Part shown: positions 10,595-22,560 of the stretch, piece by piece | Layout of the letters: the number at the start of each line of letters is the position of its first letter | Position numbering within the stretch: position 1 is the stretch's first letter | Assembly (NCBI RefSeq): GCF_020536995.1 | Contig: NC_068369.1 | Location: forward strand, 18,207,921-18,271,920 | Length of the DNA stretch: 64,000 bases | Origin: Dreissena polymorpha | Lineage: Eukaryota; Mollusca; Bivalvia; Myida; Dreissenidae | Reading direction: 5' to 3' | Translations under genes and position numbers: made by a program | Notes under the pieces: model-generated | Seen by the model: the letters and a program-made list of their open reading frames with translations, nothing else | The model's database searches: none | Told to the model about the DNA's origin: nothing

Positions 10595-11546
10595 CAGGGG
10601 TTTTTTTTACTAAGAAAGTGACGCCGATATTCGGCGTCTTCCCCTACCAGAATTTTTCCCCTTAAAATACAATTTCCCCACCAAAAATATCATTTTTCAC
10701 CAAAATATAATATTTTCTCTCAAAGAAATGTTTATTTTTCCTTGGGGCTTTCGACAATTATCCAATTTGCACCATGTACAACGAATTCGCGCTCTCTCTC
10801 TCTCTCTCCAGACGAACACACAACATCTGGGAATCCCAGTTATTCTAAATATAGCTCTTAAATAACGTCATGTAAACTGGGCAACTAATCGTAATAATCA
10901 TGTGACTATTTTACTGGATACCGGTCTTGCGCGAGAAGGGTGTTTCGTCAATTAATTACCGGAAACCAGTCGAATTTTCATCCGGGCTATGTGCAAGCCG
11001 AGGTATAAACGTGAAAACAGAAAAAAATGTCTCACAATTAGCGTTCTTACACAAACAAAATAAAACATTCGAACTCGGAAGATACTGAACGCATCGAGGC
11101 ATTTTTTAAGAAAGAATCATCGAAAACCGTTATAACCCAGCAGGATTCCGAGGTAATCAACATCGAACATTGTGAAAGTGAAAGTAGACAATCGGCAGCT
11201 GCCGCTCCTTTCCCTTCCAATACTGTATCAAATCAAGATCGTCAACCCATTCATCATGAAATTGAAATCACAAAATTGACATCGTCCCCCGGCCCCAGTA
11301 CAAAAATATAGTTGAAAACATTTCCCATTATTAGATCTACACCTTTAACTTTATTATGGACTTTGACTTTAATACCTGTTAAATGTGTTTAAGAACAAAA
11401 AGGACAGAGACAAGTCTCTTTTGATGAGTTATAGACATTGAAATGAACAGTTTTTATTTTTTCCCCTAATATCTCTCTTTCGCACTCTTTTTTTCCCCTT
11501 TCACCCAGCGTCCAGCGTCTTCCCCTTTCTCTAAAAAAAACCCCTG
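10595..11546. mobile_element. hAT-like element with CAGGGG ends and remnant coding frame
   Basis: The left end CAGGGGTTTTTTTTA (10595) is matched by TAAAAAAAACCCCTG at 11546. Direct repeats CCGTG flank it at 10590-10594 and 11547-11551. A palindromic GACGCCGATATTCGGCGTC sits just inside the left end. The interior holds an 89-codon frame of the kind found at the N-terminus of hAT/ZNF862-like transposases (next entry). It shares both ends with the element at 7854-8337, so the shorter one looks like an internal-deletion relative. Confidence 0.75.
11042..11311 (+). pseudogene. Remnant N-terminal transposase frame in hAT-like element
   Basis: The frame reads SNSEDTERIEAFFKKESSKT, an acidic-polar segment with QQDSEVINIEHCESES, then SSPGPSTKI and a stop. 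An ATG (MSH) lies just upstream but is separated by one in-frame TAG (11039-11041). The 'IEAFFKK' style with a polar, Ser-rich low-complexity region is typical of the leading part of ZNF862/TTF-type hAT transposases ('SFF' motif). There is no zinc finger or catalytic region, so this is a fragment. Confidence 0.5.
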
Positions 11547-11551
11547 CCGTG

Positions 11552-12780
11552 GTTTGAGCATTTTTATCGCGGTGTTCAATAAAAGATATCTCAATAATCT
11601 TGTTTATTGATAGATCTGTGGTTTTATTGCCCCTGTGTTCAGCACAAACCAATTGTCTCGTTATGATCAGATACTGTGCCGACCAATACTAAATAACACT
11701 ATGGTGTCATACGCCACAGCAGGGACCTATACTTGTGATCATGGAGTCTAAGTGCAAGACTTAAAAAAGTATGTTGTTTCGCTTGCGGTTGTTAAAGCCA
11801 AAACGGGGCTCCCAGCTGGCACAGCTGCTGATATTCAGATCTGAATACTTAAACTTAGTGAGACCTTATTCTTAACCGTTGCACGTTTTACGATATCGGA
11901 TTTTAGGCGGGAATAAAACTCAGTGAAACTATTCAATTTCTTACACAACATTTAGCATATTAACAGTTATTGAAATTAACAATATCAGCGACATCTTTTT
12001 AAAGACTAAACACCTTTTCAAGTATCGAATTTAACATGTCAATAAAATATATTAATACCAAAAAAGGTTTCATTTAATATTGTTCACATTAAACCTTTAA
12101 ATGAAAGTGTCGCTTTAACTATTTTCCGTGTCTTATTAAGCCGCGAATCGTTTGCTAAAAACAGTTAACAAAAAGGGCTACACGTTCTAATTCTTAATGA
12201 AATACAAAAATAAGTATAACATAATTAATAACGTCCATAAACACACACAGCAAGATCTAAGTTTTAATGGAAAACTAATATGACATTCCAGGTAAATTAT
12301 TATTTTCGTCTAAATCGAATACTATATATAGAGAAACAATGTATTTATAACCGACCAATGAGGTAACATTATGCAACTTTCAATTTACACAGTGCTATAT
12401 GGCAACAATATGGAATTTGAACAGTGGTAGTGTTTTAAGGTCTGGACTATCATTACTTGTAAGTTTGTATAAACATTTTTCTAATGCAATTAGTAAAATA
12501 ATGTTTATATTTTATGTTTAATAATTTATTGCATGATTATTCTGTGCTGTTATATGAATTTGATGCCGTTAAAGCTTCCGCCATGAATTCATGTCGGAAC
12601 GATGCTATTGCAAAATAACGTTAAACGATATGAGGTCGATGTAAATCGACCTCATATTTATAGGAGTAAGTCAAATTGAGCAATACATTGAGTAGTTATT
12701 TATGGTCTTGTGTTTTAGTTAACATTTATAGTGGGTTCATTGGAAAATGAAAGTGTTTGAAATGACGTTTTATACAATCT
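11552..12780. other. Non-coding stretch with one short hairpin
   Basis: I see no gene. A perfect hairpin with 13-bp arms, ATATGAGGTCGAT / ATCGACCTCATAT, and loop GTAA is at 12628-12657. The rest is AT-rich without recognisable repeats. Confidence 0.5.
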
Positions 12781-12789
12781 AAATGTTGC

Positions 12790-13160
12790 GTTTAAAATAA
12801 TGAAAAGACATTATTACTGTAAGTTTCAACCAACAAAGTTTCCCCACCCACAAGCATGACAATTAAATCTAGAATTACGTTGTTGAGATTGTTTTTGATG
12901 TCAACAAGTTTGGCAAAAACTTCAATTTAATCGCATTGCTACGAAATATACATATATACTCTTGTATAATATGTAACTGTTATATCTTATTTGCGATGTA
13001 ATTAACTCAAACCTGAACGTTGTCAGCGAAAAACTGTATCGTTCCGACATTGTTTAGTTTACCGGTATCACGTGACGTTGCTTCGAAAACCGACCCCCAA
13101 CTACATAAAAAGGCGTAACTCAACTAAACAGACTTAGTCACCGAAACGCGCAATAATGTT
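12790..13160 (+). promoter_or_regulatory. Promoter-like segment, paralogous to 61340-61690
   Basis: This stretch matches 61340-61690 over some 350 bases with scattered differences. The most conserved block runs from GTTGTCAGCGAAAAACTG through ACCGGTATCACGTGACG. It has an E-box CACGTG at 13069-13074, a TATA-like CATAAAAA at 13104-13111 and CTCAACTAAACAG about 20 bases further. Preservation of these motifs in both copies suggests a core promoter of a duplicated gene. It lies upstream of the HEPN-SAMD9-like gene on the same strand, but about 8 kb away and with no first exon that I can link to it, so the assignment is inference. Confidence 0.4.
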
Positions 13161-14755
13161 GAACAAACACATCGCTCTAGTCGCTTTGACAGTCCCGCCA
13201 TAGTAAAGGGCTGCACTGAATATTAAACACGCAAAACGCAAGTGTAATTCTTATCATTGTTAAATAAGATCCATAAAATTACTGCATCAATAATTGTTAA
13301 TAAAGCATTTGGACACTTAAGTATCGCAATACAAATTGCAGTTGTCTTCTGCCAATAGAGTTCAAATATTCGGTTTCAACTAAACTAAACTTATTGTGCA
13401 GTAGCAAAAATCCGAGGACGATGTTTAACTGATAGCTTAAAGTTGTAAGATAATTTGCAAACATTTTCACATATACACGTATTACGTAAGGTGCAAGGTA
13501 TTTCTGGGAGCCCCATATTTCTGCTTGCATTGTTTTTAGGTAAATTTCGACTAATTGGTATGAATACAGTAAAAAACAATATAAAAGGTCTGCATTATTT
13601 TCAATTAGCATGAAAAGGCCTCTAAAACAACACCTCTATTAACAAAATCCAAAATCCTCTTAAAATTTGTGTCAACTTTTGAATAACAGTAACATAAAGG
13701 CTCCGATACTAGTAGACTATGTCAGCTGGATTTTCACTAAAGAAGTTAAAGACACGACCATGTCCAACCGGATTAGAAAGGCAAGATCAATATCTCCATT
13801 GCATATTACTGAGGACGGCGTAGATACCGGTAATCTTCTTTCTAGTTTGACCCTTATAAATGCTAGAGGCCCAAAGACCTCAAAGATCGTCCTCAAGTAC
13901 TTCCGGAAATAATTCGACAAACAAAAACCATGTCGATTTGCGGAAAGCAAACATCGACACCGTCTTTATGAAAGAATCTGCTCACTTACCAGAGAATTAT
14001 ACACCAATGTATCTTGTAATATATTAACACACACAATCTGCACACACATTCTTAACCATCTAGAAAAGAACAAGATACTTACTTCACTCAATCACGGATT
14101 CAGATTGCTTTTCATGCGAAACGTTATTATTTAAAACCATACGTTTGACTACCTACGACAAGGGAAACTAAATAAACATAGCCATTCTTGACTTCTCGAA
14201 GACATTCGACACCGTTCCACACGAGAAACTCCCAAGTTATCTTGCTATGATCTTGATAGTCCAATGAAAACATGACTAAGATACTTTCTTACTAACGGCC
14301 ACATGCAAGTCGTTCCAAATGGGTAGCACTCCACATCTTTTTATGTTGAGTTTGGTGTCCCTCTGGAAACCGCCGTCGCCCAACTCCTGTTATTATTGTG
14401 ACATTTAAACGACCATACTTACACAGACACGTCACATGTACGACTCTCCGCCGACGATTGCCTCTTGTAAAGGCCAGTAATATCAATACTATGTCACATC
14501 GCCCTTCACTAAGACCTGAAAGCGCTGGCAATATGGTGATCCCTATGGGGAATGTTATTCAACACTATGAAATATTACATACTTAGTATCAACAATCGAT
14601 TATCATACTTTTATGAACTTGACAAACGTAAACTCCAAACGGTTTAATACAATCCCCACCTAGGTGTTACAATCTCCTCCAATTTACATAGGGATATCCA
14701 CGTGACCAAACTACTGAATAAAGCTAATTGTACATTTTATAAGAAGAAACCTTAA

Positions 14756-15266
14756 AGGGATCTTTTCACGCTTTGGTAAATTGACAAAATTGAAAAAAGT
14801 TGTTTCAGATTCGTAAGTTTTCGTTTTAGTTATGATATTTGTGAGGAAACAGTAATACTGAACATTAACCATGCTCTAATATAGCCATTATATGCATCTT
14901 TTGACGATTTTAAAACCTAAAAATTATAAAGCGTTGCAACGCGAAACGATTGAATAATTTGGAGAGTTCTGTTTTTGTCGTAAAATTTTGTGAAACTACG
15001 AAGATTGCTTATATGAGGTATAAAATACGTCAAGTATGTGTACTCGGCGGAATAGCTCAGTAGGCTAAAGCGTTTTTACTTCAGGACTCTGGCAGGACTC
15101 CAGGGGTCACTGGTTCGAAACCTGCTCCGGGCAATGTTCTTTTCCTTTTTTTATTTTTTTTTCTTGTTTTTTTACTGGAGCTTTAACGATCCAATGTTTA
15201 CATTTATCAATATAAAGCATTTAATGAATAAGTTAAAAAAATGCCAAAATCTGTGAAAAGGCCCCT
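14756..15266 (+). mobile_element. TTAA-target MITE carrying a tRNA-like segment
   Basis: Terminal inverted repeats AGGGATCTTTTCAC (left) and, in reverse complement, AGGGGCCTTTTCAC (right) are flanked by TTAA on both sides (14752-14755 and 15267-15270). The element interrupts the LINE precisely: taking it out with one TTAA restores the reading RRNLKHCP. TTAA targets suggest a piggyBac-type non-autonomous element of 511 bp. A tRNA-like block sits in the middle (15046-15135). A truncated inverted copy lies at 60166-60324. Confidence 0.8.
15046..15135 (+). other. tRNA-like sequence (pol III box A/B) inside the MITE
   Basis: Box A reads TAGCTCAGTAGG at 15053-15064 and box B GGTTCGAAACC at 15112-15122, the two internal pol III promoter blocks of a tRNA. 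The 5' GGCGGAATAGCTCAG and 3' CTGCTCCGGGC look like tRNA ends, but the middle is longer than a standard anticodon/variable region and I cannot fold a clean cloverleaf. It is probably tRNA-derived, as in SINEs, and not a functional tRNA gene. Confidence 0.6.
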
Positions 15267-16099
15267 TTAAACACTGCCCGATCTCTTGCAGTAAATCAGC
15301 GTACTAAGCTCTTATTAAATCCACCATTGAATACAGCTCTGTAGTTTTTGGATTCACATCTTGCCAAGCATGTCCACAACATCGACAACACTGAGAGGAT
15401 GCAGAGACAAGCAGAAAGATTATCAGAGGGATTACCTCTCGGGTGATGAAGGATTCGTCACGTCAGTGTTAAATAAACTGAATGTCCAAATCCTGCAAGA
15501 TATACGCAAGACGTTTCGACAAACCTTCCCCTACAAAATATGCGCGGCTGAGGAGCCAGCCCTTAGCTTGTTTTGACATTTTAACTTCACTAAAAGTGAA
15601 ACGTAAACTTATAGGTAAACCTTTTAGTGACTATCAATCATCAAATATTCAAGACAAACAAGTGACTTACAATACAAAGTGGTCTGAAACGTGAAGAACT
15701 GAGCAATATAAAAAGCTCATTTTGTCTCTTAGGACTTTATTGGACTAGAACTAGCGTAATGATAGTGTTGTATGCGGCAACCAGTAACGGATTCAGGATT
15801 GCTCTGACTAATTCACCGTTAGAATAAATTCCCTCTTCCGTTGTGTCTTTTACCCCGAAAGGCCCTGCAACGTATCCATTTATATTCAGATTCACGGGGG
15901 GAAATGGTTCATTTTTTTAAAGAAACTGTTTCGAGGCTCTCAAAAACAGCATTCTGGCCATTGTGTTGCAGTTCTCTTTATACCTGTTAACAAGGGGCAT
16001 GATATAAAATCGTAGCAACATTGCTCTAACTAACCAGCGTAATTTATATGGCATAATTCGTTATTCTCTTGTTTAAAACTGTTATTACAACTCTTTTAA

Positions 16100-17028
16100 A
16101 ACTGTTGCTCAACTAACTACTACGACCACCACTACTACTACTACACACCACTACTATAACACTACCCTAACTACTACTCACAAACTACTAACTACTACTA
16201 CTACTGACCTACTTCTTCTACTACTTCGACACTACTAATAACTCCACTACTACTAATACTACGAACGACACCACACTACTCACTAGACTAACTACAACTA
16301 CCTACAACTAAGACTACTACTCTCTACTACGTCTACTCTAGACCTACGACTACTACTACTTCACACGACGACTACTGCGACGGTCGACGACTGGGGGCTA
16401 CGACTACGACGACGACTACGGCGACGAGACGACGACGGGACTACGAATACTGCGACTACGACTATACTACGACGACGACGACGACGAATACGAGACGACG
16501 CGACGACGCGACGTACGACTACTACGAGACTACGACGAATACGACTACGACTACGACTACTAACGACTACGACCGACGACGACTAGTACTACTATACTAC
16601 TACGGCTACTATACTACTACTACGGCTACTTCTACTACTGCGTCTACTACGATACTACAACTTCTACTACTACTACGTCTCTACTGCTACTGCTACTGCT
16701 ACGGCTACTGCTACGAACGACTACTACGAAGACTACTGCTACTGACGACTATGCTATGAGTATGATGAGGAGGAGGGGAGAGGACTACGACGACGGCGAG
16801 GCGGACGACGACGACGATACGACGTACTACAACTATACTAATACTAAGACTATAACTACTACGAATATACTACTACTAATACTACTACGACTACTAATAC
16901 TACTACTACGAACTAACAACTACTATAACTACTACTACACTACTACTTACTACTAAAACTTCTACTACTATTTCTACTACAACAACAACTAATACTACTT
17001 ACATATACTACTACTACTTCTACTACTA
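16100..17028 (+). repeat. Degenerate (TAC)n / (GAC)n microsatellite, copy 1
   Basis: About 0.9 kb of TAC/ACT triplets with a central block richer in CGA/GAC. The frames running through it (for example 16756-16956) are pure triplet artefacts. The same array type precedes the second copy of the duplicated HEPN block at 19020-19870. Confidence 0.9.
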
Positions 17029-18878
17029 AAGTAGCTTTTTTGGCGTAGCTGTTTAACCCAGCTTTGCACCATAAATGACTTTTTCATAACGCCAGCAGAC
17101 CCGAATGAATACATAAGTAATATTTCATTGGCTAATTAGAGCATAATCCCCCGGAACATAGGAGACATGGCGTCTTTGTAGTATTGGATTAAATCTGATG
17201 AGTGTAGGGAAATGCGAACTGCTTTCTGCATGTTCATACGAAACATAGCCATACATTTTCGCACAATTGCAACTACGCATTACCGGTAAAGTCCATCGCA
17301 AAGACTTTCAGGGTCAAAGCTAGTCAGTAAATCGCCAAGGGAAGACGGGATGGACTTTAAATTAACGTATTATGTCGATAACATAGTATTGCTGTCAATA
17401 TATCAATAACACGAGTTTTAGGGAAAACAATGAATTAAAATTCATCGAAAATTACATTTGTCTTGTTTTATGAGACAAAGCTACTGAAATAGTAGAGTGC
17501 CCGTGAAAGAAGTTAAATCGTTTAATTATCTAGCCACACAAATACGCTGTCAGTTTGTCTGAAAGAAAATCCTGCAAGCAAGAATCGGCTACCGAAATGT
17601 GCCATTTGCTAAATAACACAGTGTGTCTTCAATTTTCTATCGAAAGTATTGTGGTTTGATGTTCAGTGTACAAGACGAAAAGATTTTAAAGACCCACAAT
17701 AGGCATTTACAATATTATCTCTTTATATGTTCTGTCCATGCACTGAGACTGTTCGTATAATCACAAGCGCGTGAACCTTTTCAGTCCGTCCGTCACTTTA
17801 AAAGATAATACAAGGAGGCCACAATTGTGTCATACGAAAATAAAAATAAAATACACAATAGGCATCCGCTTATATCCTACAAGAGCTGTGTGTCTTAAAA
17901 AACACAACATTATTCTTCTCTGCTACGCACTTGCCTATACTGTACATTTTCAGAAACCGTGCATAGCATGTAATACATACTGCAAATATAGTTTACAATA
18001 TAATGGCTAAGTTTAACATAATTTAAGTACAAAACATATGAAGGCAAATCAAGAAATAAAGAATTAAATCGTATTGTTGATTTTTGCGCAGAAGCTTGTG
18101 CAAGGTGAGTGCAGATCGGAGAATCAGTAGAAGTGCGGAATTCTCATTACATATGATAACATGACGAATAAAAGGGATATTAGAATCCGAGCTATTTTAC
18201 ACTCTAAACGAATTTTATTGAACAGGTAGGAGTAGCTAGCTATAGTTATAGGGAAGTAGCTTGCATCTAAATAATAGGACGGCAAATATTTTAGTACGCT
18301 AAAAGCATACACAAAAGCACAAATAAGTTTGTATGTGTAGGTGTATTGTATTATTTTAGTTTCGATATATTATATAAAGCATTTAATAGTAATAAAAAAA
18401 AGCCAGCAGATGTATTCAATTTTCTCAAATCTATACATGTGAATGTGGGTTAGAGCGCTAATTTAAACAGTTATATACGATCACTTCAAAAACAACATAC
18501 TGCACTGAGAAGCAAGTTAGCTAAAATTCTCAGATATTCATTCGACAAAATGGACGTCACATTATTTACATACGATTGCTTAATCATCTTCAAGTATCAA
18601 CTCAAAATAATAAAGACATATGCGAATTCGCTCATGCAGAATTGAGCTTGCTCATTCGATTAATAATGCGCTTCTGACGGACGATATATTCAATAGAGCG
18701 CTTATCGCGATCAAATCGATATGTGAAGACCTTGATAAACCCGACAATAAGGCTATGGCCAAATTACATGTTCAGGCGGAAACAGGGGTTCAAGAGCTTG
18801 AAAAGCAAACTTGTTGTGCGTGTTATCAAAGATGCAGTTTAGTCTATGCAGAAGGACATGATGCATAAACTCTACGAA
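17029..18878 (+). repeat. Segmental duplication, copy 1 (pairs with 19871-21725)
   Basis: From AAAGTAGCTTTTTTGGCG onward this block matches the copy about 2.84 kb downstream almost base for base, down to the HEPN-type exon at its right end. Differences are overwhelmingly single-base insertions or deletions in both directions, with few substitutions. Homology stops near 18878, inside the exon's 3' part. No other coding signal is visible in the non-exon part of the block. Confidence 0.9.
18534..18878 (+). pseudogene. Broken HEPN (DZIP3-type) exon, duplicate copy
   Basis: After the acceptor AATTCTCAG at 18533 this sequence parallels the exon at 21376-21759. It keeps ELAHSINNALLTDDIFNRAL and the HEPN RxxxxH residues (RIELAH), but has roughly ten small indels relative to the other copy. 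The frame is therefore lost before and after the core. The 3' end of the exon and its donor are missing; sequence similarity ends at CTACGAA. It is either a decayed duplicate or a poorly polished assembly copy. Confidence 0.7.
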
Positions 18879-19019
18879 TTGTATTAAGGCAAAAACTATA
18901 TCAAACATGTTTAGGAATATTATTTGTAAAAACGAATACATAATTAAATAACTGACCTCCGTATTTGTCGTTATGATTGTGTTCAATGACGATATTTGCA
19001 TATTGCCGCAAACGATAAC

Positions 19020-19870
19020 TATTTTGTCGATACTACTATTTCCTCTACTACTATGAATACTATTGATACAATCACTACGTATTGTGCATGACTTCGTACT
19101 TCTATACTTTACGCGACTTCTTACTACATGGACTATAACTACATACTAAACCATTAACTACACTTTTTTGTAAACGTAACGACGATTGTACTATCAAGCA
19201 TTCGCTACCTTTACTATACATATTACCTCTACGTTCCTGACTTTGCTACTAATATATCTTGGACTAACACTACTCAGACACTTCGTCGTAACTACTACTA
19301 CACTTTCTACTACCATTGACGGCGAATGGACTACTCTATAACTATGCTACTTTATCTACGACATACTGCGACTACTACAACGACGACTAGACGAGACGAC
19401 TACGACGAACTACTACTAGACTACGACGATTACGACACGACTACACTGCGACGACTACTACCTACTACTACTTCTACTATATACTACTACTACGCTACTT
19501 CTACTACGCTCTAACTACACGAAAATTCTACTACTGCTACGGCTACTGCTATGCTACTGCTACGGTACGACTACTACACTACTAGACTACTTACGGAGAC
19601 GACGGTAGGATGATGAGGATGAGGAGGAGGACGACGACGACGGCGACGGCGACGTACGACGACGATCGAGACTACACGACAACAACTAATACACTACTAC
19701 ACACGACTACTACGACTACGACTACGACTACGACTACTACACTACGTACTACGACACTACTACAACTACTACGACTACTTACTACTACTACTACTAAAAC
19801 TTTCTACTACTATTTCTACTACACAACAACACACTAATACTACTACATATACTACTACTACTTCTACTAC
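19020..19870 (+). repeat. Degenerate (TAC)n / (GAC)n microsatellite, copy 2
   Basis: Same TAC/ACT and GAC triplet composition as 16100-17028, forming the left part of the second duplication unit. Frames through it, rich in Thr, Tyr and Leu, are artefacts. Confidence 0.9.
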
Positions 19871-21375
19871 TAAAGTAGCTTTTTTGGCGTAGCTGTTTAA
19901 CCCAGCTTTGCACCATAAATGACTTTTTCATAACGCCAGCAGACCCGAATGAATACATAAGTAATATTTCATTGGCTAATTAGAGCATAATCCCCCGGAA
20001 CATAGGAGACATGGCGTCTTTGTAGTATTGGATTAACTCTGATGAGTGTAGGGAAATGCGAACTGCTTTCTGCATGTTCATACGAAACATAGCCATACAT
20101 TTTCGCACAATTGCAACTACGCATTACCGGTAAAGTCCATCGCAAAGACTTTCAGGGTCAAAGCTAGGTCAGTAAATCGCCAAGGGAAGACGGGATGGAC
20201 TTTAAATTAACGTATTATGTCGATAACATAGTATTGCTGTCAATATATCAAATAACACGAGTTTTAGGGAAAACAATGAATTAAAATTCATCGGAAAATT
20301 ACATTTGTCTTGTTTTATGAGACAAAGCTACTGAAATAGTATAGTGCCCGTGAAAGAAGTTAAATCGTTTAATTATCTAGCCACACAAATACGCTGTCAG
20401 TTTGTCTGAAAGAAAATCCTGCAAGCAAGAATCGGCTACCGAAATGTGCCATTTGCTAAATAACACAGTGTGTCTTCAATTTTCTATCGGAAAGTATTGT
20501 GGTTTGATGTTCAGTGTACAAGACGAAAGATTTTTAAAGACCCACAATAGGCATTTACAATATTATCTCTTTATATGTTCTGTCCATGCACTGAGACTGT
20601 TCGTATAATCACAAGCGCGTGAACCTTTTCAGTCCGTCCGTCACTTTAAAAGATAATACAAGGAGGCCACAATTGTGTCATACGAAAATAAAAATAAAAT
20701 ACACAATAGGCATCCGCTTATATCCTACAAGAGCTGTGTGTCTTAAAAACACAACATTATTCTTCTCTGCTACGCACTTGCCTATACTGTACATTTTCAG
20801 AAACACGTGCATAGCATGTAATACTACTGCAAATATAGTTTACAATATAATGCTAAGTTAACATAATTTAAGTACAAAACATATGAAGGCAAATCAAGAA
20901 ATAAAGAATTAAATCGTATTGTTGATTTTTGCGCAGAAGCTGTGCAAGGTGAGTGCAGATCGAGAATCAGTATAAGTGCGAATTCTCATTACAGATGATA
21001 ACATGACGAATAAAAGGGATATTAGAATCCGAGCTATTTTACACTCTAAACGAATTTTATTGAACAGGTAGGAGTAGCTAGCTATAGTTATAGGGAAGTA
21101 GCTTGCATCTAAATAATAGGACGGCAAATATTTTATACGCTAAAAGCATACACAAAAGCACAAATAAGTTTGTATGTGTAGGTGTTATTGTATTATTTTA
21201 GTTTCGATATATTATATAAAGCTTAATAGTAATAGAAAAAAAGGCAGATGTATTGGCAATTTTCTCAAATCTATACATGTGAATGTGGGTAGAGCGCTAA
21301 TTTAAAAAGTTATATACGATCACTTCAAAAAGAAGATACTGCACAAAGAGCAAGTTAAGCTACTAAATTCTGCAG
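19871..21375 (+). repeat. Segmental duplication, copy 2 (non-exon part)
   Basis: This is the counterpart of 17029-18533. The intergenic/intronic part has no recognisable gene. The match ends in the intact HEPN exon that follows. Confidence 0.85.
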
Positions 21376-21759
21376 ATGTGTCATTCGACAAAATGGACAT
21401 CACATTATTGACATACGTATTGCTTAATCATCTTCAAGTATCAACTCAAAATAATAAAGACATATGCGAACTTCGCTCATGCAGAAATGAGCTTGCTCAT
21501 TCGATTAATAATGCGCTTCTGACGGACGATATATTCAATAGAGCGCTTATCGCGATGAAATCGATATGTCAAGACCTTGATGGAAACCCGACAATAACAG
21601 GCTATGGCGCAGAATTACATGTTGACAGGCTGGAAACAGGGGTTCAAGAGCTTGAAAAGCAATCACTTGTTGTGCGTGTTAGTCAAAGATGCAGACTTAG
21701 TCTATGCAGAGAGGACATGATGGATAAACTTCTACGAAAGTATGATGAATCAAAAACAG
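21376..21759 (+). CDS. HEPN domain exon (DZIP3-type) of a HEPN-CARD-SAMD9-like gene
   Basis: The acceptor AAATTCTGCAG precedes 21376 and the donor AAAACAG|GTAATA follows 21759. The exon is 384 bp, starts and ends in phase 1, and encodes 128 residues: VSFDKMDITLLTYVLLN, then ELRSCRNELAHSINNALL and DDIFNRALIAMKSICQDL. The layout 'FD.TLL..LL.. ... R.CRNELAH' with the RxxxxH motif is that of the HEPN domain found in DZIP3 and in many molluscan immune-type proteins. HEPN RxxxxH sites are RNase centres in many families; activity here is inference. The exon splices in frame to 22561. An upstream exon ending in phase 1 is needed but not identified, so the true start codon is unknown. Confidence 0.75.
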
Positions 21760-22560
21760 GTAATAGGGCCATGTTTGAGCTATGATTTATATATGAGTTA
21801 ATCAGAGTCATAATAAAAGTACTTTCGCTTCGAGGAACTCTTAATCTTTAGATACATTGAATATAAAAGACTGTCATTACTGTAAGTTATTGAAAACATT
21901 ATAAGTGCTATATTTTTCGAAGCATGTATCTTTATAAAAATCCTATGGTCAAAATTACAATGACGATCTAACCGATTGAGTCATTTTTGACGTATGGTTC
22001 ATATTTTCAGAACTACTTCAACTATACACTTATCTTATTGATGGAATAATATATATGATAAAGAATATATATGACAAAGTCTCTGAGAGTAACACAAAAG
22101 TGTGTGTACATAATATATATGCATTTGCCGTTGATAGATATAAACATATTACACACAAGTGTCCGATGCTAAGAATAGGACTATTATAGCTCAGTGCAAA
22201 ATATTAGCGAGCGAATGTGTTTTATCGGTCGTGCAATGTTTTTTGACAGGTTTCTATACCGAAAAGATTCCTATGTTTAGGGCTATGATATTTAGTGGCT
22301 ACTTTATATATGCCCGAACTATCTATAAATATAATCGTTCAGTATAATTTTTTTAACAAAACAATAAAAAGTACGGCCGTCGGATATTTCATTCTATTGA
22401 CCATTTAATGAGTATATTTTCCAGTAGTGCAATTTCTACTTTTTTCGTGTGACTGGAGAGTTTAAGTTAGATATAACACAAATTGATTAAAAAAACAGTA
22501 CTGTGTTTTTTCTATATAATATAAGAGTCTAGGTATGAAGTATGTATTTATTTTTTCCAG
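21760..22560 (+). other. Intron between HEPN and CARD-like exons
   Basis: GT at the HEPN donor and a TTTTTTCCAG acceptor at 22560 bound this intron. There is no conserved element that I recognise inside it. Confidence 0.6.

Larger units (their letters stand above)
13667..15700 (+). mobile_element. Old LINE (non-LTR retrotransposon) remnant, reverse transcriptase part
   Basis: Pieces in three frames match the reverse transcriptase of a LINE. SISPLHITEDGVDTGNLLSS is at about 13780-13850, SAHLPENYTP at 13980, AILDFSKTFDTVPHEKL (the A motif region) near 14190-14230, ADDCLL-like text near 14450, a LGVTISSNLHRDIHV segment near 14660, and RRNLKHCP joined across the insertion at 14756-15266. STIEYSSVVFG near 15330 and GDYLSGDEGFVTSVLNKLN near 15430-15480 follow, then the 'FSDYQSSN' tail. 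Multiple stops and frame changes show that it is long dead. The family is Jockey/CR1-like in wording; I cannot place it more precisely. Confidence 0.75.

Noticed and set aside
13140-13203. Short frame after the 13-kb promoter-like block (MLNKHIALVALTVPP)
   Set aside because: Only 15 codons, not conserved in the paralogous 61-kb segment.
14398-14586. Small plus and minus frames around 14.3-14.6 kb
   Set aside because: They overlap the decayed LINE reverse transcriptase in wrong frames.
16756-16956. Frames in TAC/GAC arrays, also 19326-19837
   Set aside because: Triplet repeats stay open in several frames; codons show only the repeat unit.
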